DNA from: Clostridia bacterium
Lineage (GTDB): Bacteria; Bacillota; Clostridia; Christensenellales; Aristaeellaceae
Reading direction: 5' to 3'
Assembly (NCBI GenBank): GCA_017512805.1
Contig: JAFWES010000039.1
Coordinates: 1 to 64,000, forward strand
DNA: 64,000 nucleotides
The stretch's first letter is position 1, and each line of letters starts with the position of its first letter. Below the pieces are notes generated by a model. It made no database searches and was not told the DNA's origin. It worked only from the letters and a program-made list of their open reading frames with translations. The position numbers and the translations under genes are program-made. Of this stretch, positions 25,419 to 34,393 are shown one piece after another.

Positions 25419-27407
25419 TTAATACACCACAAACTCGGTGCCGCCCTGGGCGAAGGGACCCGGAAGGGTCTTCGCGCCCCGGTGGCCGTCGAAATAGTCC
25501 CGGTTGAAGATGATCGCGGTGCCGTCCGGATTCTCGAACCGCTGCTCCGGCTCGAAGGCGCACCCCAGGATGTCGCTGTTCACGATTCCGTCGCGGAAGT
25601 CCCCGATGGCCTCATACGCGTTGGTCTTCAGCACCCAGTGCCCGTCCTTCTCGGTCAGCTCCACCTCCGTCTTCTGTTCCTCGTCGCGGATATAATGCCC
25701 GTCATGCTTGCTGACGGCGGCCCCGTTCAGATAGGCGTTGCCGTCCACCCACACCGGCAGATGCCCGAAATGCGCCTTCGCCAGGGCGCCCATATTCGGC
25801 TCCTGATCCATCATGAACTGGGCCTTCCACTCCTCGTATCCGGGGAAGATGTCGAAGGGCGTGGTCCCCGCCACCTGATACTCATCTTCCTTCGGCGTCC
25901 GGGAAGGATCGGTCACCGGATATTTCTGCACGATGATGTTATTGTAAATCCGGTCGTCCCCGTGCAAAATGGTCATGAAGCCCGCCACTTCCGTCCGATG
26001 GCGGATATGATAGGGCGTATAGCGGGGTTCCCGCTGGCCGTTCACTTCGCTGTCCACGCCGGCATTGATCTTGCAGAAGGTGCCGCAGATCAGGTTGTGC
26101 ACGCAGGCGACACCCTCGGTGGGCAGCCACACGGCCACCTTCGACAGCATCACGTTGTTGTCGATCAGGGTCGGTCCGTGGCCCACTTCGATGAATACAT
26201 CGTTGTTTCCCATGGCGCCCAGGGCATGCTGTACCCCCGCGGGCTTGTGGTTGTCATGCAGCAGGTTGCGGGTAATGCGGGCGCCCTGGGCCTCCCAGTC
26301 GAACCAGATGCCCATGATGCAGTGATGGATGTGGCACCGGCGCACCGTCACGTCGATGGCCGCGTGCAGCTTGATGCCCGCCGTCTCCGCGCCGCCCAGC
26401 TGCTGGGAATTGCAGATGTGGTGAATATGGCAGTCCTCGATGGTGGAGAACACCGCGCCCATGCGGCCCACGATGCCGGTCTGCTCGCAGTGATGCACCT
26501 CGCACCGGCGGATGATGTGATGGCCGATCTTCTCCTTCAGCCACCCGTGATACTGCCCCCGGCATACCGCGTCCCGCTCCATCTGGGTCGGGCTCTTCAC
26601 ATGCTTCGTATAGAAGTACATGTCGTTCTCCGGGTCCCTGTATTTGCCCAGGGAAATCCCGCAGCACTTGCTGCCCCATACGGCGCAGTCCTCAATAATC
26701 CAGCCCTTGGACCAGTGGGGCCCGATCATCCCGTCCTGATAGGCGGCGGGGGGCGCCCAGGTGGTGGCCGCCTTGTTGATATCAAAGCCCGACACGGTGA
26801 TATAGTCGATGCCGTTCTCATCGGGCATGAAGCAATTGCGCCGCGCCAGGATTTCCACCTTCTGGGTGTTGGGATCCAGATCGTGGAAATTGGCGTACAG
26901 CACGGTCTCGTCCCCTTCCTGGCGGGTGAACCACTTCCAGGTGGATTCCTCCGCATTCCAGGCGCAGGGATCCGCCTCCCCGGCCAGGCACTCCTCCAGG
27001 GTCACCGTTTCGTACATCATCTTGTCGTTCAGGAAAACCGCTCCGGTATGCCGCACGGTGGGGGCAAAATACCAGTCGCCGCACACCATGGTGGTATAGG
27101 GGTTATAATCCCCGAAGACCCCGTTGTTCACCCGGTTCATCCACACGCCGCCCTGAACCTTTTCCCATCCGGTCAGTTCCTCCGCCCCGGTGATGACCGC
27201 TCCCCGCGGCACCTCGGACCGGTAGGTGATGCGGGCGTCCTCCCGCCCGGCATGGCGGGGAGTCACCTTCTCGCGGTAGATGCCCGGCGCCACCAGAACC
27301 TCGTCCCCGGCCACGGCGACGCGGGCCGCGTCGTCGATATGGCGGAAGGGCCTGTCCTTCGAGCCGTCGCCGTCCCGCTGCGCGGCGCAGTTGACATACA
27401 GAATCAT
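25419..27407 (-). CDS. GH120 family beta-xylosidase (right-handed beta-helix)
   Basis: A 662-residue cytoplasmic enzyme expected to release xylose from the non-reducing end of xylooligosaccharides. It has a DUF1565-like start (DGDGSKDRPFRHIDDAARVA) and then parallel beta-helix coils. Long blocks match my memory of XylC of Thermoanaerobacterium, the GH120 founder: ITVSGFDI.KAATTWAPP, SKGWIIED, AGIKLHAAIDV and DWEAQG. By that comparison D370 (FDWEAQG) is the nucleophile and E407 (FIEVGHGP) the acid/base. No signal peptide, so it works on imported sugars. GGAAGGAG precedes the ATG. An alternative is a related beta-helix glycosidase with different specificity. Confidence 0.85.
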   Translation of the reverse strand: MILYVNCAAQRDGDGSKDRPFRHIDDAARVAVAGDEVLVAPGIYREKVTPRHAGREDARITYRSEVPRGAVITGAEELTGWEKVQGGVWMNRVNNGVFGDYNPYTTMVCGDWYFAPTVRHTGAVFLNDKMMYETVTLEECLAGEADPCAWNAEESTWKWFTRQEGDETVLYANFHDLDPNTQKVEILARRNCFMPDENGIDYITVSGFDINKAATTWAPPAAYQDGMIGPHWSKGWIIEDCAVWGSKCCGISLGKYRDPENDMYFYTKHVKSPTQMERDAVCRGQYHGWLKEKIGHHIIRRCEVHHCEQTGIVGRMGAVFSTIEDCHIHHICNSQQLGGAETAGIKLHAAIDVTVRRCHIHHCIMGIWFDWEAQGARITRNLLHDNHKPAGVQHALGAMGNNDVFIEVGHGPTLIDNNVMLSKVAVWLPTEGVACVHNLICGTFCKINAGVDSEVNGQREPRYTPYHIRHRTEVAGFMTILHGDDRIYNNIIVQKYPVTDPSRTPKEDEYQVAGTTPFDIFPGYEEWKAQFMMDQEPNMGALAKAHFGHLPVWVDGNAYLNGAAVSKHDGHYIRDEEQKTEVELTEKDGHWVLKTNAYEAIGDFRDGIVNSDILGCAFEPEQRFENPDGTAIIFNRDYFDGHRGAKTLPGPFAQGGTEFVVY

Positions 27408-27503
27408 CGCAATCTCCTTCCTTTCTCCCGTCGGAATCCTCCGATTTACCTGTCTGTATTCTACATGAAAGAACCGCCGGCCGCAACCCGCCGCCGGACA
27501 TTT

Positions 27504-28142
27504 TTATCCACGCGTTTCCTCCGCCGCCTCATCCATCGCGCGGTCCGCCGCCAGTCTCGCCGTCTCCCAGTCATACCCCCGGCGGACGACGCCCTCCAGG
27601 ATCCTCCGTCGAACCTTCCGGGGGTCTTCCCCGGGCTTCGCCCGGGCGGCCAGCTTCCGGGCCACGGCCGCGGCGGCCTCCATCTGCTCCTCCCCGGAAA
27701 GGGCCTCCAGGGCCTCTTCGGCTTCCCTGCCGGCGATTCCCTTGCTGCGCAGCTCCTGGGCGATCCGGCGGGGGCCGATCTTCTGCCCCGCCCGGTAGCT
27801 GGCCCACTGTCCGGCGAACTCCCGATCGTTCAGGAAGCCCTCTTTTTCCAGCCTGCCGAGAACCCTCTCAATGGTTTCCGTCGAATACCCGGTCCGCCGG
27901 AGCTTCTGCTCAATTTCGCCCCGGCTGCAGGCGCGGACCGCCAGCCTGGAAACCGCCTTGTCCATGGCGGAGCGGTACTGCCGCGCGGCCACCCATCCGG
28001 CGTATTCCTCCGGGTCCAGCTCCTCATTCACCGCCAGCGGGCGCTCCCGGAACATGGATTTCAGAATCGTATAGGCGGTGCCGTCGTCCAGCAGGATGCG
28101 CACCCGCCCCCTGACGGTCTCTATCTCACTGACCCGGACCAT
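27504..28142 (-). CDS. recX: regulatory protein RecX
   Basis: A 212-residue all-helical protein that binds RecA and modulates its filaments and strand exchange. Three-helix RecX repeats are visible: RAMDKAVSRLAVRACSR-type start, then EIEQKLRRTGY, VLGRLEKEGFLNDREFAGQW, RIAQELRSKGI and VRRRILEGVVRRGYDWETA. The first ~45 residues (SEIETVRGRVRILLDDG) are a short N-terminal extension common in Firmicutes. Its start overlaps the end of the upstream serine hydrolase gene by 22 bases, with AGAAAGGAG inside that gene. recA is not in the window. Confidence 0.9.
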   Translation of the reverse strand: MVRVSEIETVRGRVRILLDDGTAYTILKSMFRERPLAVNEELDPEEYAGWVAARQYRSAMDKAVSRLAVRACSRGEIEQKLRRTGYSTETIERVLGRLEKEGFLNDREFAGQWASYRAGQKIGPRRIAQELRSKGIAGREAEEALEALSGEEQMEAAAAVARKLAARAKPGEDPRKVRRRILEGVVRRGYDWETARLAADRAMDEAAEETRG

Positions 28143-29299
28143 GCCGGCATCTCCTTTCTGAAAGCCCATCGCAGCATTTCCTCGTTGCAGGTTCCGAGGC
28201 GGCCCCTGCGTCTGGCCTCGCTGGCTCCTCCGTTCAGGAAGACGATCATGCGGCCGGTCTCCTCCTCCCAGAACGCCCCGTCCGCGCATCCGTAGGCAAA
28301 TCCCTGATGGCCCAGGATCCGCCCCGGGGAAAGGGACGCGTCCTCGATGATCAGCACCCCCAGCCCGTAATGGAGCGCCGGAGACGCCGCCCCGTAGGAG
28401 GCCTGCCTGCTGATCATCAATCGCCCCGCCCCGCCGGGGCGCAAAACGGGTTCGCCCTCCGCCCTCAGGCAGCGCAGCAGCTTTTCCAGCGATTCCGTGT
28501 CCGCGTACATGGCTCCGGCCGTATGGCCGAAATGGCGCAGCGGATCCGGGGCCTTCAGCGGAATTCGCCCCAGCGGCGTAACGGTCAGCTGCCGGGAGGG
28601 GGCGTAGGGCAGCACCCTGCAGATGGGCACAATCCGCTCCTCCGCAACGGAGGAAGCGTCCAGGGTGGCCCGCATCCCCAGCGGCCGGAAAACGCGCCTG
28701 TCCAGGCTCTCTGAAACCGGCAGGCCGTCCACCGCCTCCAGCAGGCAGCCGACCAGGCCGAAGCCCAGGTTGGAATAGCGGAACGCCGCCCCCGGCGCGT
28801 CGGCCCGGCATCCGGGGAGCACCTCCGGAAACGCCTTTCCGGCCAGCAGGGATGTTTCCAGATCCGGCGGATCCGCCAGCCCCGAAGTATGGGACAGCAG
28901 CTGCTTCAGGGTGACGCCGTCCAGCTCCGGCGCCGCGGGAAGGCCCGCGGACAGAAAGACGTCATTGACGGGCCCCTCCAGGGACAGCTTCCCGTCCTGC
29001 GCCGCCGACAGCGCGGCCAGGGCGGTGGCCATTTTCGTGATGGAGGCCACCCGGAAAAGGGAGTCGCGCCGGATCGCGCGCTCCGGTTTTTTCAGGGAGC
29101 AGGTGATGACGCTTTTCTCCTCCCCTGCGGCCAGCAGCGTCCCCGCTCCCAGCACCCTGTGCTTCCGCATCAGCCGCGCAAAGGCCTCCGGATGCGTAAG
29201 CCGGCGGCCTTCCACCCGGATCTCCGGCCGCAGCGGCCCGGGCCCCTTCACCGGCAGCGCCAGCCGATAGATCAGATTCTTTACCTTCGTGGTGGGCAT
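28121..29299 (-). CDS. serine hydrolase of the beta-lactamase/class C-like family
   Basis: A 392-residue serine hydrolase of the penicillin-binding fold. The nucleophile motif SxxK is SITK at residues 86-89, the YxN motif is YSN at 175-177, and the third motif appears as GHQGFAYG near the C-terminus, an HxG form typical of EstB/AmpH-like esterases and peptidases rather than true beta-lactamases. No signal peptide or transmembrane helix, so it is probably cytoplasmic. The substrate is unknown. It overlaps recX by 22 bases. Upstream lies a 286-base gap holding a copy of the dispersed repeat. Confidence 0.85.
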   Translation of the reverse strand: MPTTKVKNLIYRLALPVKGPGPLRPEIRVEGRRLTHPEAFARLMRKHRVLGAGTLLAAGEEKSVITCSLKKPERAIRRDSLFRVASITKMATALAALSAAQDGKLSLEGPVNDVFLSAGLPAAPELDGVTLKQLLSHTSGLADPPDLETSLLAGKAFPEVLPGCRADAPGAAFRYSNLGFGLVGCLLEAVDGLPVSESLDRRVFRPLGMRATLDASSVAEERIVPICRVLPYAPSRQLTVTPLGRIPLKAPDPLRHFGHTAGAMYADTESLEKLLRCLRAEGEPVLRPGGAGRLMISRQASYGAASPALHYGLGVLIIEDASLSPGRILGHQGFAYGCADGAFWEEETGRMIVFLNGGASEARRRGRLGTCNEEMLRWAFRKEMPAWSGSVR

Positions 29300-29385
29300 C
29301 GTGTCCCTCCGTCCCTCCGTTGAAGCAGACCAGCCCCGGGAAAACAGCCAATCCCCGGCAGCGGGCCGCTCCCGGGGATTGTTAC

Positions 29386-29565
29386 GAATCAGCTTAATGG
29401 CCTAGCGCAGGGGTATTTCGTTTCCGGGGGCCTTGAGTCTCGCCGGTTCTTAGTGATTGGCGAGGCGAATGCCGAAGACAGAGCTTAGAACCGCTGCGTA
29501 AGCGAACGGAGCCGCGAGGCGTCCCCCGGGACGGAATACCCCGAGAGCGAGGCTGAGAAGTAACC
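29386..29565. repeat. internally deleted copy of the ~370-base repeat
   Basis: Shares CCTTGAGTCTCGCCGGTTCT and then jumps directly to CGAGGCGAATGCCGAAGACA, GAGCTTAGAACCGCTGCGTA and AGCGAACGGAGCCG, all found in the same order at 20571-20800. The three inner hairpins of that copy are missing. Its ends are inverted (GTTAC..TCAGC at 29381-29393 against the complement at 29551-29563), and AATCCCCGG/CCGGGGATT stems lie outside at 29350-29380. Confidence 0.75.
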
Positions 29566-29585
29566 GGGGATTGGATAATCAGCCG

Positions 29586-30764
29586 TCAAACCTTTGAATT
29601 CAGATAACGCAGGTTTCGTTCGATCAGCTCGAGCCGCTGCTTTACGCAGTCCACGCTGCGCAGCGCGTCCTCCGGCGTGTGGAAAATCCAGTCGCACAGC
29701 CGCTCCGCGTCCGTCTCCGCCACATGCATCCGCGTGTCGGAGGAGGCGTAGTAGATGTAGATTTTTCCGTCCTCATCGGCAATCGCGCCGTTGGTGAAGG
29801 TCACATTGCTCACGTCCCCCACCCGTTCGCGCCCCAGAGGCCCCAGCAGCATGCCGCCGGGCTCGGCGATGATCTTCGATGGATCCCTCAGATCGGTGGC
29901 GAAGGCGTACAGCACGTACCGCAGCCCGGCCGCCGTGTTCCGCACGCCGTGGGCGATGTGCAGCCAGCCCTTCTCCGTTTTGATGGGCACAGCCCCGGCG
30001 CCGTTCTTGCTCTCGGTAATGGTGTGATACCGCCGGCGGCTGATGATCTTCTCCTCGTCGATGACCGGATGGGTGATATCCCCGCAAAGGCCGAAGCCGA
30101 TGCCCCCGCCGCTGCCGGTTTCGATAAAGTCGTCCATCGGCCGGGTATAGAAGGCATACTTCCCCTCCACGAATTCCGGATGCAGCACCACGTTCCGCTG
30201 CTGCGGGGACCGCAGGGTCTTCAGGTTCGGCAGCCGCTCCCAGGTTTCCAGGTCCTTCGTCCGGACGATGCCCGCCGCCGCCACCGCCGCGGACAGGTCC
30301 GGGTTCTCCGGATCCTTGCTTTCGGAGCAGAACACCCCGTAAATCCACCCGTCCTCATGCCGCGTCAGCCGCATATCGTATACGTTGGTTTCCGCCTTCT
30401 CCGTATCCGGCAGCAGGATCGGCCTGTCCCGGAAGCGGAACCCTTCCGTGGGCTTGTCGCTCTCCGCCACCGCGAAGAAGCTTTTCCGGTCCATGCCCTC
30501 CACCCGGACCACCAGGCAGTATTTCCCGTTCACCTTGATGGCCCCGCTGTTCAGCGTGGCGTTGATCCCGAGCCGCTGCATCATGAAGGGATTGCTGTCC
30601 GGATTCGCGTCGTACATCCAGAAGGGCGGAATATGCTCCCGGGTCAGCACCGGGTTCCGATACCGGGTATACACGCCGTTGTAAAAATGCTCGTCCGCCG
30701 GATTCGGCCGAACCAGAAGCCGTTCGTAGGCTTCCATCAGGGAATCAAAGCTCCGCTGCCGCAT
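29586..30764 (-). CDS. GH130_1 4-O-beta-mannosyl-glucose phosphorylase
   Basis: A 392-residue cytoplasmic phosphorylase that splits mannosyl-beta-1,4-glucose with phosphate into mannose-1-phosphate and glucose. It has the five-bladed GH130 fold. Subfamily 1 blocks are [20 protein letters not shown] (residues 52-71) and the general acid Asp in [13 protein letters not shown] (D130, matching the Asp of the Bacteroides enzyme by my alignment from memory). Phosphate contacts are expected from Arg/Lys/His in [15 protein letters not shown]. It is the last gene of the mannan operon, 15 bases after the GH130_2 gene. GGGAGGA precedes the ATG. Together with the epimerase it forms the mannobiose pathway first shown in Bacteroides and Ruminococcus albus. 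Confidence 0.92.
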   Translation of the reverse strand: MRQRSFDSLMEAYERLLVRPNPADEHFYNGVYTRYRNPVLTREHIPPFWMYDANPDSNPFMMQRLGINATLNSGAIKVNGKYCLVVRVEGMDRKSFFAVAESDKPTEGFRFRDRPILLPDTEKAETNVYDMRLTRHEDGWIYGVFCSESKDPENPDLSAAVAAAGIVRTKDLETWERLPNLKTLRSPQQRNVVLHPEFVEGKYAFYTRPMDDFIETGSGGGIGFGLCGDITHPVIDEEKIISRRRYHTITESKNGAGAVPIKTEKGWLHIAHGVRNTAAGLRYVLYAFATDLRDPSKIIAEPGGMLLGPLGRERVGDVSNVTFTNGAIADEDGKIYIYYASSDTRMHVAETDAERLCDWIFHTPEDALRSVDCVKQRLELIERNLRYLNSKV

Positions 30765-30779
30765 GATTCATCCTCCCGA

Positions 30780-31811
30780 TCAGTAATGGTGGACGGCTTC
30801 GCCGTCCCCGGGTTCCAGAACGCTGTGCTCCTGAATATACCGGACCACCTCGTCCACCTTCGTAAAGGCCAGGCCCACATGCGTGTCGGCGCAGCCGTAA
30901 TAAATGGCGATCCGGCCGGTGGGCTCATCCTGCAACGTGGCGCAGGGGAAGATCACGTTGGGCACAAACCCGGTCACCTCATAGTTCTCCTCCGGCGTCA
31001 GCAGGTAGTTTTCGCACCGGTACAGCACCTTGCTGGGCTCATCGATATCCAGAATCGCCCCGCCCATGGAGTACACGAAGCCGTTGCATGTGCTGGAAAC
31101 CCCGTGATAGAACATCAGCCAGCCCTCGGTGGTCTCGATGGGGGCCGCGCCTCCGCCGATCTTGACGCTCTCCCACCATTCATGCCCCCGGCCCATGACG
31201 TGCCGGTGCTTTCCCCAGTACACCATGTCCGGGCTCTCGCTGAGGAAAATGTCCCCAAAGGGGGTATGGCCGCTGTCGGAGGGCCGGCTCAGCAGCTTGT
31301 ACATGCCGCCGATCCGCCGGGGGAAGAGCACCGCGTTGCGGTTGAAGGGAATGAACGGGTTTTCCACCCGGGTAAAGGTCTTGAAATCCCTGGTCTTCCC
31401 CATGCCGATAGCCGCCCCGTAAAAATCGGTGCACCAGATGATATAATAGGTATCCTCCACCTTCACCAGCCGGGGATCATAGGCGTAATGCGGCAGCATG
31501 GGTTCCCCCTTCTCATCCGTAAAGGGAACCTTCTCCCGGTCCACCTCCCAGTGGATCCCGTCCTTCGAATGCCCCAGGTATACATGGGGAATCCCGTTGA
31601 CCTGCTCTCCCCGCAGCACGGCGATGAATCCGTCCTCCCAGGGCGCCACCGCGCTGTTAAAGATCCGTCCAATCTCCGGCGTGGGATTCCGGCCGAGAAT
31701 CGGGTTCCCGGTGTACCGCCAGACCGGCGCCGCCGCCCGGAAATCCGCGGGCTTTTCCTGCCAGGGGATGTTGGGCAGCGCCCCGGCGTTGATCATTCTG
31801 ATTTCGCTCAT
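30780..31811 (-). CDS. GH130_2 beta-1,4-mannooligosaccharide phosphorylase
   Basis: A 343-residue phosphorylase that removes mannose units from mannooligosaccharides as mannose-1-phosphate. The GH130 propeller is recognised by GRIFNSAVAPWEDGFIAVLRG, the catalytic Asp in YDPRLVKVEDTYYI (D112), HEWWESVKIGGGAAPIETTEGW and YYGCADTHVGLAF. Compared with the neighbour it is shorter and lacks the N-terminal helical region, as expected for subfamily 2. AAGGAGG lies eight bases before the ATG. It is 15 bases upstream of the GH130_1 gene and 154 bases downstream of the epimerase gene. That gap holds two similar ~35-base G+C-rich units rather than a gene. Confidence 0.92.
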   Translation of the reverse strand: MSEIRMINAGALPNIPWQEKPADFRAAAPVWRYTGNPILGRNPTPEIGRIFNSAVAPWEDGFIAVLRGEQVNGIPHVYLGHSKDGIHWEVDREKVPFTDEKGEPMLPHYAYDPRLVKVEDTYYIIWCTDFYGAAIGMGKTRDFKTFTRVENPFIPFNRNAVLFPRRIGGMYKLLSRPSDSGHTPFGDIFLSESPDMVYWGKHRHVMGRGHEWWESVKIGGGAAPIETTEGWLMFYHGVSSTCNGFVYSMGGAILDIDEPSKVLYRCENYLLTPEENYEVTGFVPNVIFPCATLQDEPTGRIAIYYGCADTHVGLAFTKVDEVVRYIQEHSVLEPGDGEAVHHY

Positions 31812-31965
31812 CTGTGCTTTCCTCCTTGCGTTCTGTATAAAATGTTCTCCCGGTCCGTTTTTTTCGGCCGCTCCGCCGGCTCAAAGGTTCCCCCCTCCGG
31901 GGCCACAGCGCCGGCTTCGGCCGCTCATCTTGTCCAAAGCTCCCCTCCGGGGGACGCCTCCGGCT

Positions 31966-33129
31966 TTACACCGCCGGATTCTTCTCCATCAGCCGCAGAC
32001 ACATCCGGCCGTTATGGTAGGGGCACTTCCATTCCTCCACCATGGGCCGATCCGTCAGGCTTCCGTCCTCGTGCACCGACCAGTACCATTCCCCCCGCGG
32101 CCGGGGATCCACGATCATCCGCTGAATCGCCGCCCACTGGGTGCGCAGGTCCCTGGGCCACTGCGCCTCTCCGGTCATCTCCCAGGCCTCCGCCAGGCCC
32201 AGCATGGTTTCCGCCTGCACCCACCAGACCCGCAGTTCGTCGGCCACGCCGTTGACCCATTCGTTTTTCAGCCCGTGATCGGTGAAAGCCCGTTCCCGGA
32301 CGGATCGGATCAGGCACAGGCACATCTCCCTGTACGGCGCCCGGCGTTCCGCGGGCACAACCTCCTGCGCCGCGTCCCACAGCAGCCAGCCGGCTTCGAT
32401 GTCATGCCCGTAGCTCTGCATGTCCAGCAGCGGCCGGTATTCCGCGTCGAAGAACACCTCCAGCCGCCGCTTTTCCGGGTTGAACATCTTTTCCCGCACG
32501 ATCCGCAGCCGACTCTCCGTCAGCTTCGCCAGCGCCGCGTCCGGCTTCGCCCGGTGCAGCTCAGCATAGGCCTCGATCACGTGCAGCAGCGTATTCATGG
32601 TCCGGCTGGCCATGACCCCGTTCTCGCTGAGCTTCTCGTTGCTCTCCGGCGAAAAATCCGCCTTGTAGGCCTCCCCGTATCCGTTGGATACGGTGCACTT
32701 TTCCTCGATGATCTTCCGCAGCGCTTCCGCCTTCTCCAGCGCCTCCGCCTTCCCCGTCAGCCGGTAATAGGCGGCCAGCCCGTAGATGGCGAAGGCCTGG
32801 CAGTAGGTATGCTTGGTGGTGTCCGCGGGCCGCCCGTCGAAGGTCACGCTCCAGAACACCCCGCCGTTCTCCCGGTCCTCAAACCGGGCCAGGCTCTCAT
32901 ACGCCCAGTCCGCGTACGCCCTGTATTCCCCGCTTCCCAGCGCCCTGGCCGCGGTGGCGAAGGTCCACAGGATCCGGCTGTGCAGGATGCAGCCCTTGTC
33001 CGCCTCCGGCACGATCCGCAGTTCCTTGTCCACATATCCGTAAAACCCGCCGTGTTCTTCGTCCTTCAGCCTTTCCCAGAAGGGCAGGATCTTTTCCGTC
33101 AGATGCTTTTGCAGCTCCTCCCGCAGCAT
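31966..33129 (-). CDS. AGE-family cellobiose 2-epimerase type enzyme
   Basis: A 387-residue (alpha/alpha)6-barrel protein of the N-acylglucosamine/cellobiose 2-epimerase family. It likely converts beta-1,4-mannobiose to mannosyl-glucose at the reducing end, supplying the GH130_1 enzyme. Motifs include HGGFYGYVD near the N-terminus, LHSRILWTFATAAR, HTYCQAFAIYGLAAY, SRTMNTLLHVIEAY and SYGHDIEAGWLLWDA; the two histidines in HTYCQAF and GHDIEAGWL are in the positions of the catalytic acid/base pair. First gene of the mannan operon, behind a ~200-base leader with tandem repeats. GGAGGAGGGG nine bases upstream fixes the start. Confidence 0.9.
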   Translation of the reverse strand: MLREELQKHLTEKILPFWERLKDEEHGGFYGYVDKELRIVPEADKGCILHSRILWTFATAARALGSGEYRAYADWAYESLARFEDRENGGVFWSVTFDGRPADTTKHTYCQAFAIYGLAAYYRLTGKAEALEKAEALRKIIEEKCTVSNGYGEAYKADFSPESNEKLSENGVMASRTMNTLLHVIEAYAELHRAKPDAALAKLTESRLRIVREKMFNPEKRRLEVFFDAEYRPLLDMQSYGHDIEAGWLLWDAAQEVVPAERRAPYREMCLCLIRSVRERAFTDHGLKNEWVNGVADELRVWWVQAETMLGLAEAWEMTGEAQWPRDLRTQWAAIQRMIVDPRPRGEWYWSVHEDGSLTDRPMVEEWKCPYHNGRMCLRLMEKNPAV

Positions 33130-33148
33130 GTTCCGTCGCTCCCCTCCT

Positions 33149-33282
33149 CCGCTTTCGTCCGGCGTAAGCCTTTCCCGGAAGCCGTCCGCCGTTTCCGTCC
33201 AGTGTAAGCCTTTCCCGCATGCCCGCCGTTTCCGTCCAGTGTAAGCCTTTCCCGCTGGCCCGTCCGCCGTTTCCGCCGGCGG
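33149..33282. repeat. three and a half tandem ~38-base repeats in the mannan operon leader
   Basis: Units begin at about 33149, 33186, 33224 and 33264 (partial). The core is CCGTTTCCGTCCAGTGTAAG followed by CCTTTCCCG. Units two and three are almost identical; the first is diverged. On the transcribed strand each carries CGGGAAAGGCTTACACTGGA. They sit between the promoter and the epimerase ribosome site. Confidence 0.9.
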
Positions 33283-33334
33283 CGTTCAGCGTTTGCTTCC
33301 TGTCTGTTTGTATAATCTGGTTTTCCGGAATTTG

Positions 33335-33364
33335 ATCATACCACTCCTCTCCCGTCTCTGTCAA
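33335..33364 (-). promoter_or_regulatory. promoter of the mannan operon
   Basis: Minus-strand TTGACA (33359-33364), 18-base spacer, TATGAT (33335-33340), giving a 5' UTR of about 200 bases. Confidence 0.75.
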
Positions 33365-33398
33365 TTGATTTTCCGCGGGATGAAACCCGGGGAAAAAT

Positions 33399-33427
33399 AC
33401 TGTTCAGCTTCGCTCAAGCTGAGCAGT
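33399..33427. repeat. 12-bp hairpin between the two divergent promoters
   Basis: ACTGTTCAGCTT (33399-33410) pairs with AAGCTGAGCAGT (33416-33427) with one G-T pair. The sequence resembles the outer end (GTAACTGTTCAG) of the dispersed repeat and may be a minimal copy. It could also stop transcription arriving from either side. Confidence 0.5.
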
Positions 33428-33450
33428 AACCATCCGCCGGATGTTAGTCC

Positions 33451-33479
33451 TTGACAAAAGCATATCCTTGCTTCATAAT
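33451..33479 (+). promoter_or_regulatory. promoter of the DUF4867 gene
   Basis: TTGACA (33451-33456), 17-base spacer, CATAAT (33474-33479), 70 bases before the start codon. Confidence 0.8.
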
Positions 33480-33547
33480 GCCCATAGCGACAGAAAGCCG
33501 TCCTTTTTCAGAAAGCGCGGCGAAAAGAATACAGAGGAGGAATGCAC

Positions 33548-34177
33548 ATGACCGTTTATTCCGTTTATGATGAGGCCTTCAAACCCTACGGCAAAGTCCT
33601 GGAAGGATACGACACGGCCGAGCTGCTCGCCGCCATGGAAAAGATCGCGCTGCCGGAGAGCGGCACAGCCTACGAGCCCGGGATCGGCGCCCTGGAAGCC
33701 TGCGGCATCCTGAAGGATTTCCGGGATCGGGCCTACGGCGGCATGCCGGTGCAGCTGGGGATGTGCTGGGGGCATAACACGAAGCTGAACTGCCTGGAGT
33801 ATCACCGGGACAGCGAGGTCGATGTCGGCACCACCGATTTCATCCTCCTGCTGGCCAAGCAGGACGAAATCGTGGACGGCGTGCTGGATACGGCGAAGGT
33901 CAAGGCCTTCCGCGCGCCCAAGGGCGCGGCGGTGGAAGTCTATGCCACCTCGCTGCACTATGCCCCCTGCCAGGTGCCGGAGGCGGACGGTTTCCGGGTC
34001 GCGGTGGTGCTTCCCAAGGGCACCAATACCGCCAAGCCGGATTATGCCCCCGCCTGTGCGGAGGACACCTGGATGACCGCCCGGAACAAGTGGCTCCTGG
34101 CCCATCCGGATTCCTCGGAAGCCGCCTCCGGCGCCCATATCGGCCTGTCCGGCATAAACATCGACATCGCGGAATAA
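33548..34177 (+). CDS. DUF4867 family protein
   Basis: A 209-residue soluble protein of the DUF4867 family. The middle (MCWGHNTKLNCLEYHRDSEVDVGTTDFILLL-type stretch, residues ~80-110, with H and E residues in a cupin-like spacing) suggests a beta-barrel small-molecule enzyme, perhaps an isomerase or lyase; the function is unproven. The family often sits near sugar catabolism genes, consistent with the divergent mannan operon. GAGGAGG (33534-33540) is seven bases from the ATG at 33548, so I chose it over the ATG at 33542, which is only one base away. Confidence 0.82.
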   Translation: MTVYSVYDEAFKPYGKVLEGYDTAELLAAMEKIALPESGTAYEPGIGALEACGILKDFRDRAYGGMPVQLGMCWGHNTKLNCLEYHRDSEVDVGTTDFILLLAKQDEIVDGVLDTAKVKAFRAPKGAAVEVYATSLHYAPCQVPEADGFRVAVVLPKGTNTAKPDYAPACAEDTWMTARNKWLLAHPDSSEAASGAHIGLSGINIDIAE

Positions 34178-34260
34178 TCCCGCCCTTCAACGTCATCCGC
34201 CTGTGGATCCCCTTCACCGGCGAATTGTGTTCCACAAATAATCTGCCGTTCCATTCATGG

Positions 34261-34310
34261 GACGAAAACAGCCATGCAGGAGCGTTTCTGCTCTTGCATG
34301 GCTGTTCGTC
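34261..34310. other. long imperfect hairpin after the DUF4867 gene
   Basis: GACGAA-AACAGCCATGCA pairs with TGCATGGCTGTTCGTC, and an inner GAGC/GCTC extends the stem. It lies ~85 bases past the stop and 60 bases before the true terminator, with no U run. It may belong to a structured 3' UTR or a small RNA. Confidence 0.5.
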
Positions 34311-34368
34311 TGTTAACCCGCTCGAAGGATCAGTTCAAACAGGATGCTCTCTGAAAATCCCTCATTTG

Positions 34369-34393
34369 AACCGCCTTTCTGGCGGTTTTTTGT
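34369..34393 (+). terminator. intrinsic terminator after the DUF4867 gene
   Basis: AACCGCC (34369-34375) pairs with GGCGGTT (34381-34387), followed by TTTTT. Confidence 0.9.

Noticed and set aside
33149-33282. CRISPR-like array
   Set aside because: The units are directly adjacent tandem repeats with no unique spacers, only 3.5 copies, and no cas genes.
32897-33364. A 155-codon minus-strand frame through the mannan leader
   Set aside because: It runs through the tandem repeats and the start of the epimerase gene in another frame, has no ribosome site and encodes Gly/Arg-rich repeats.
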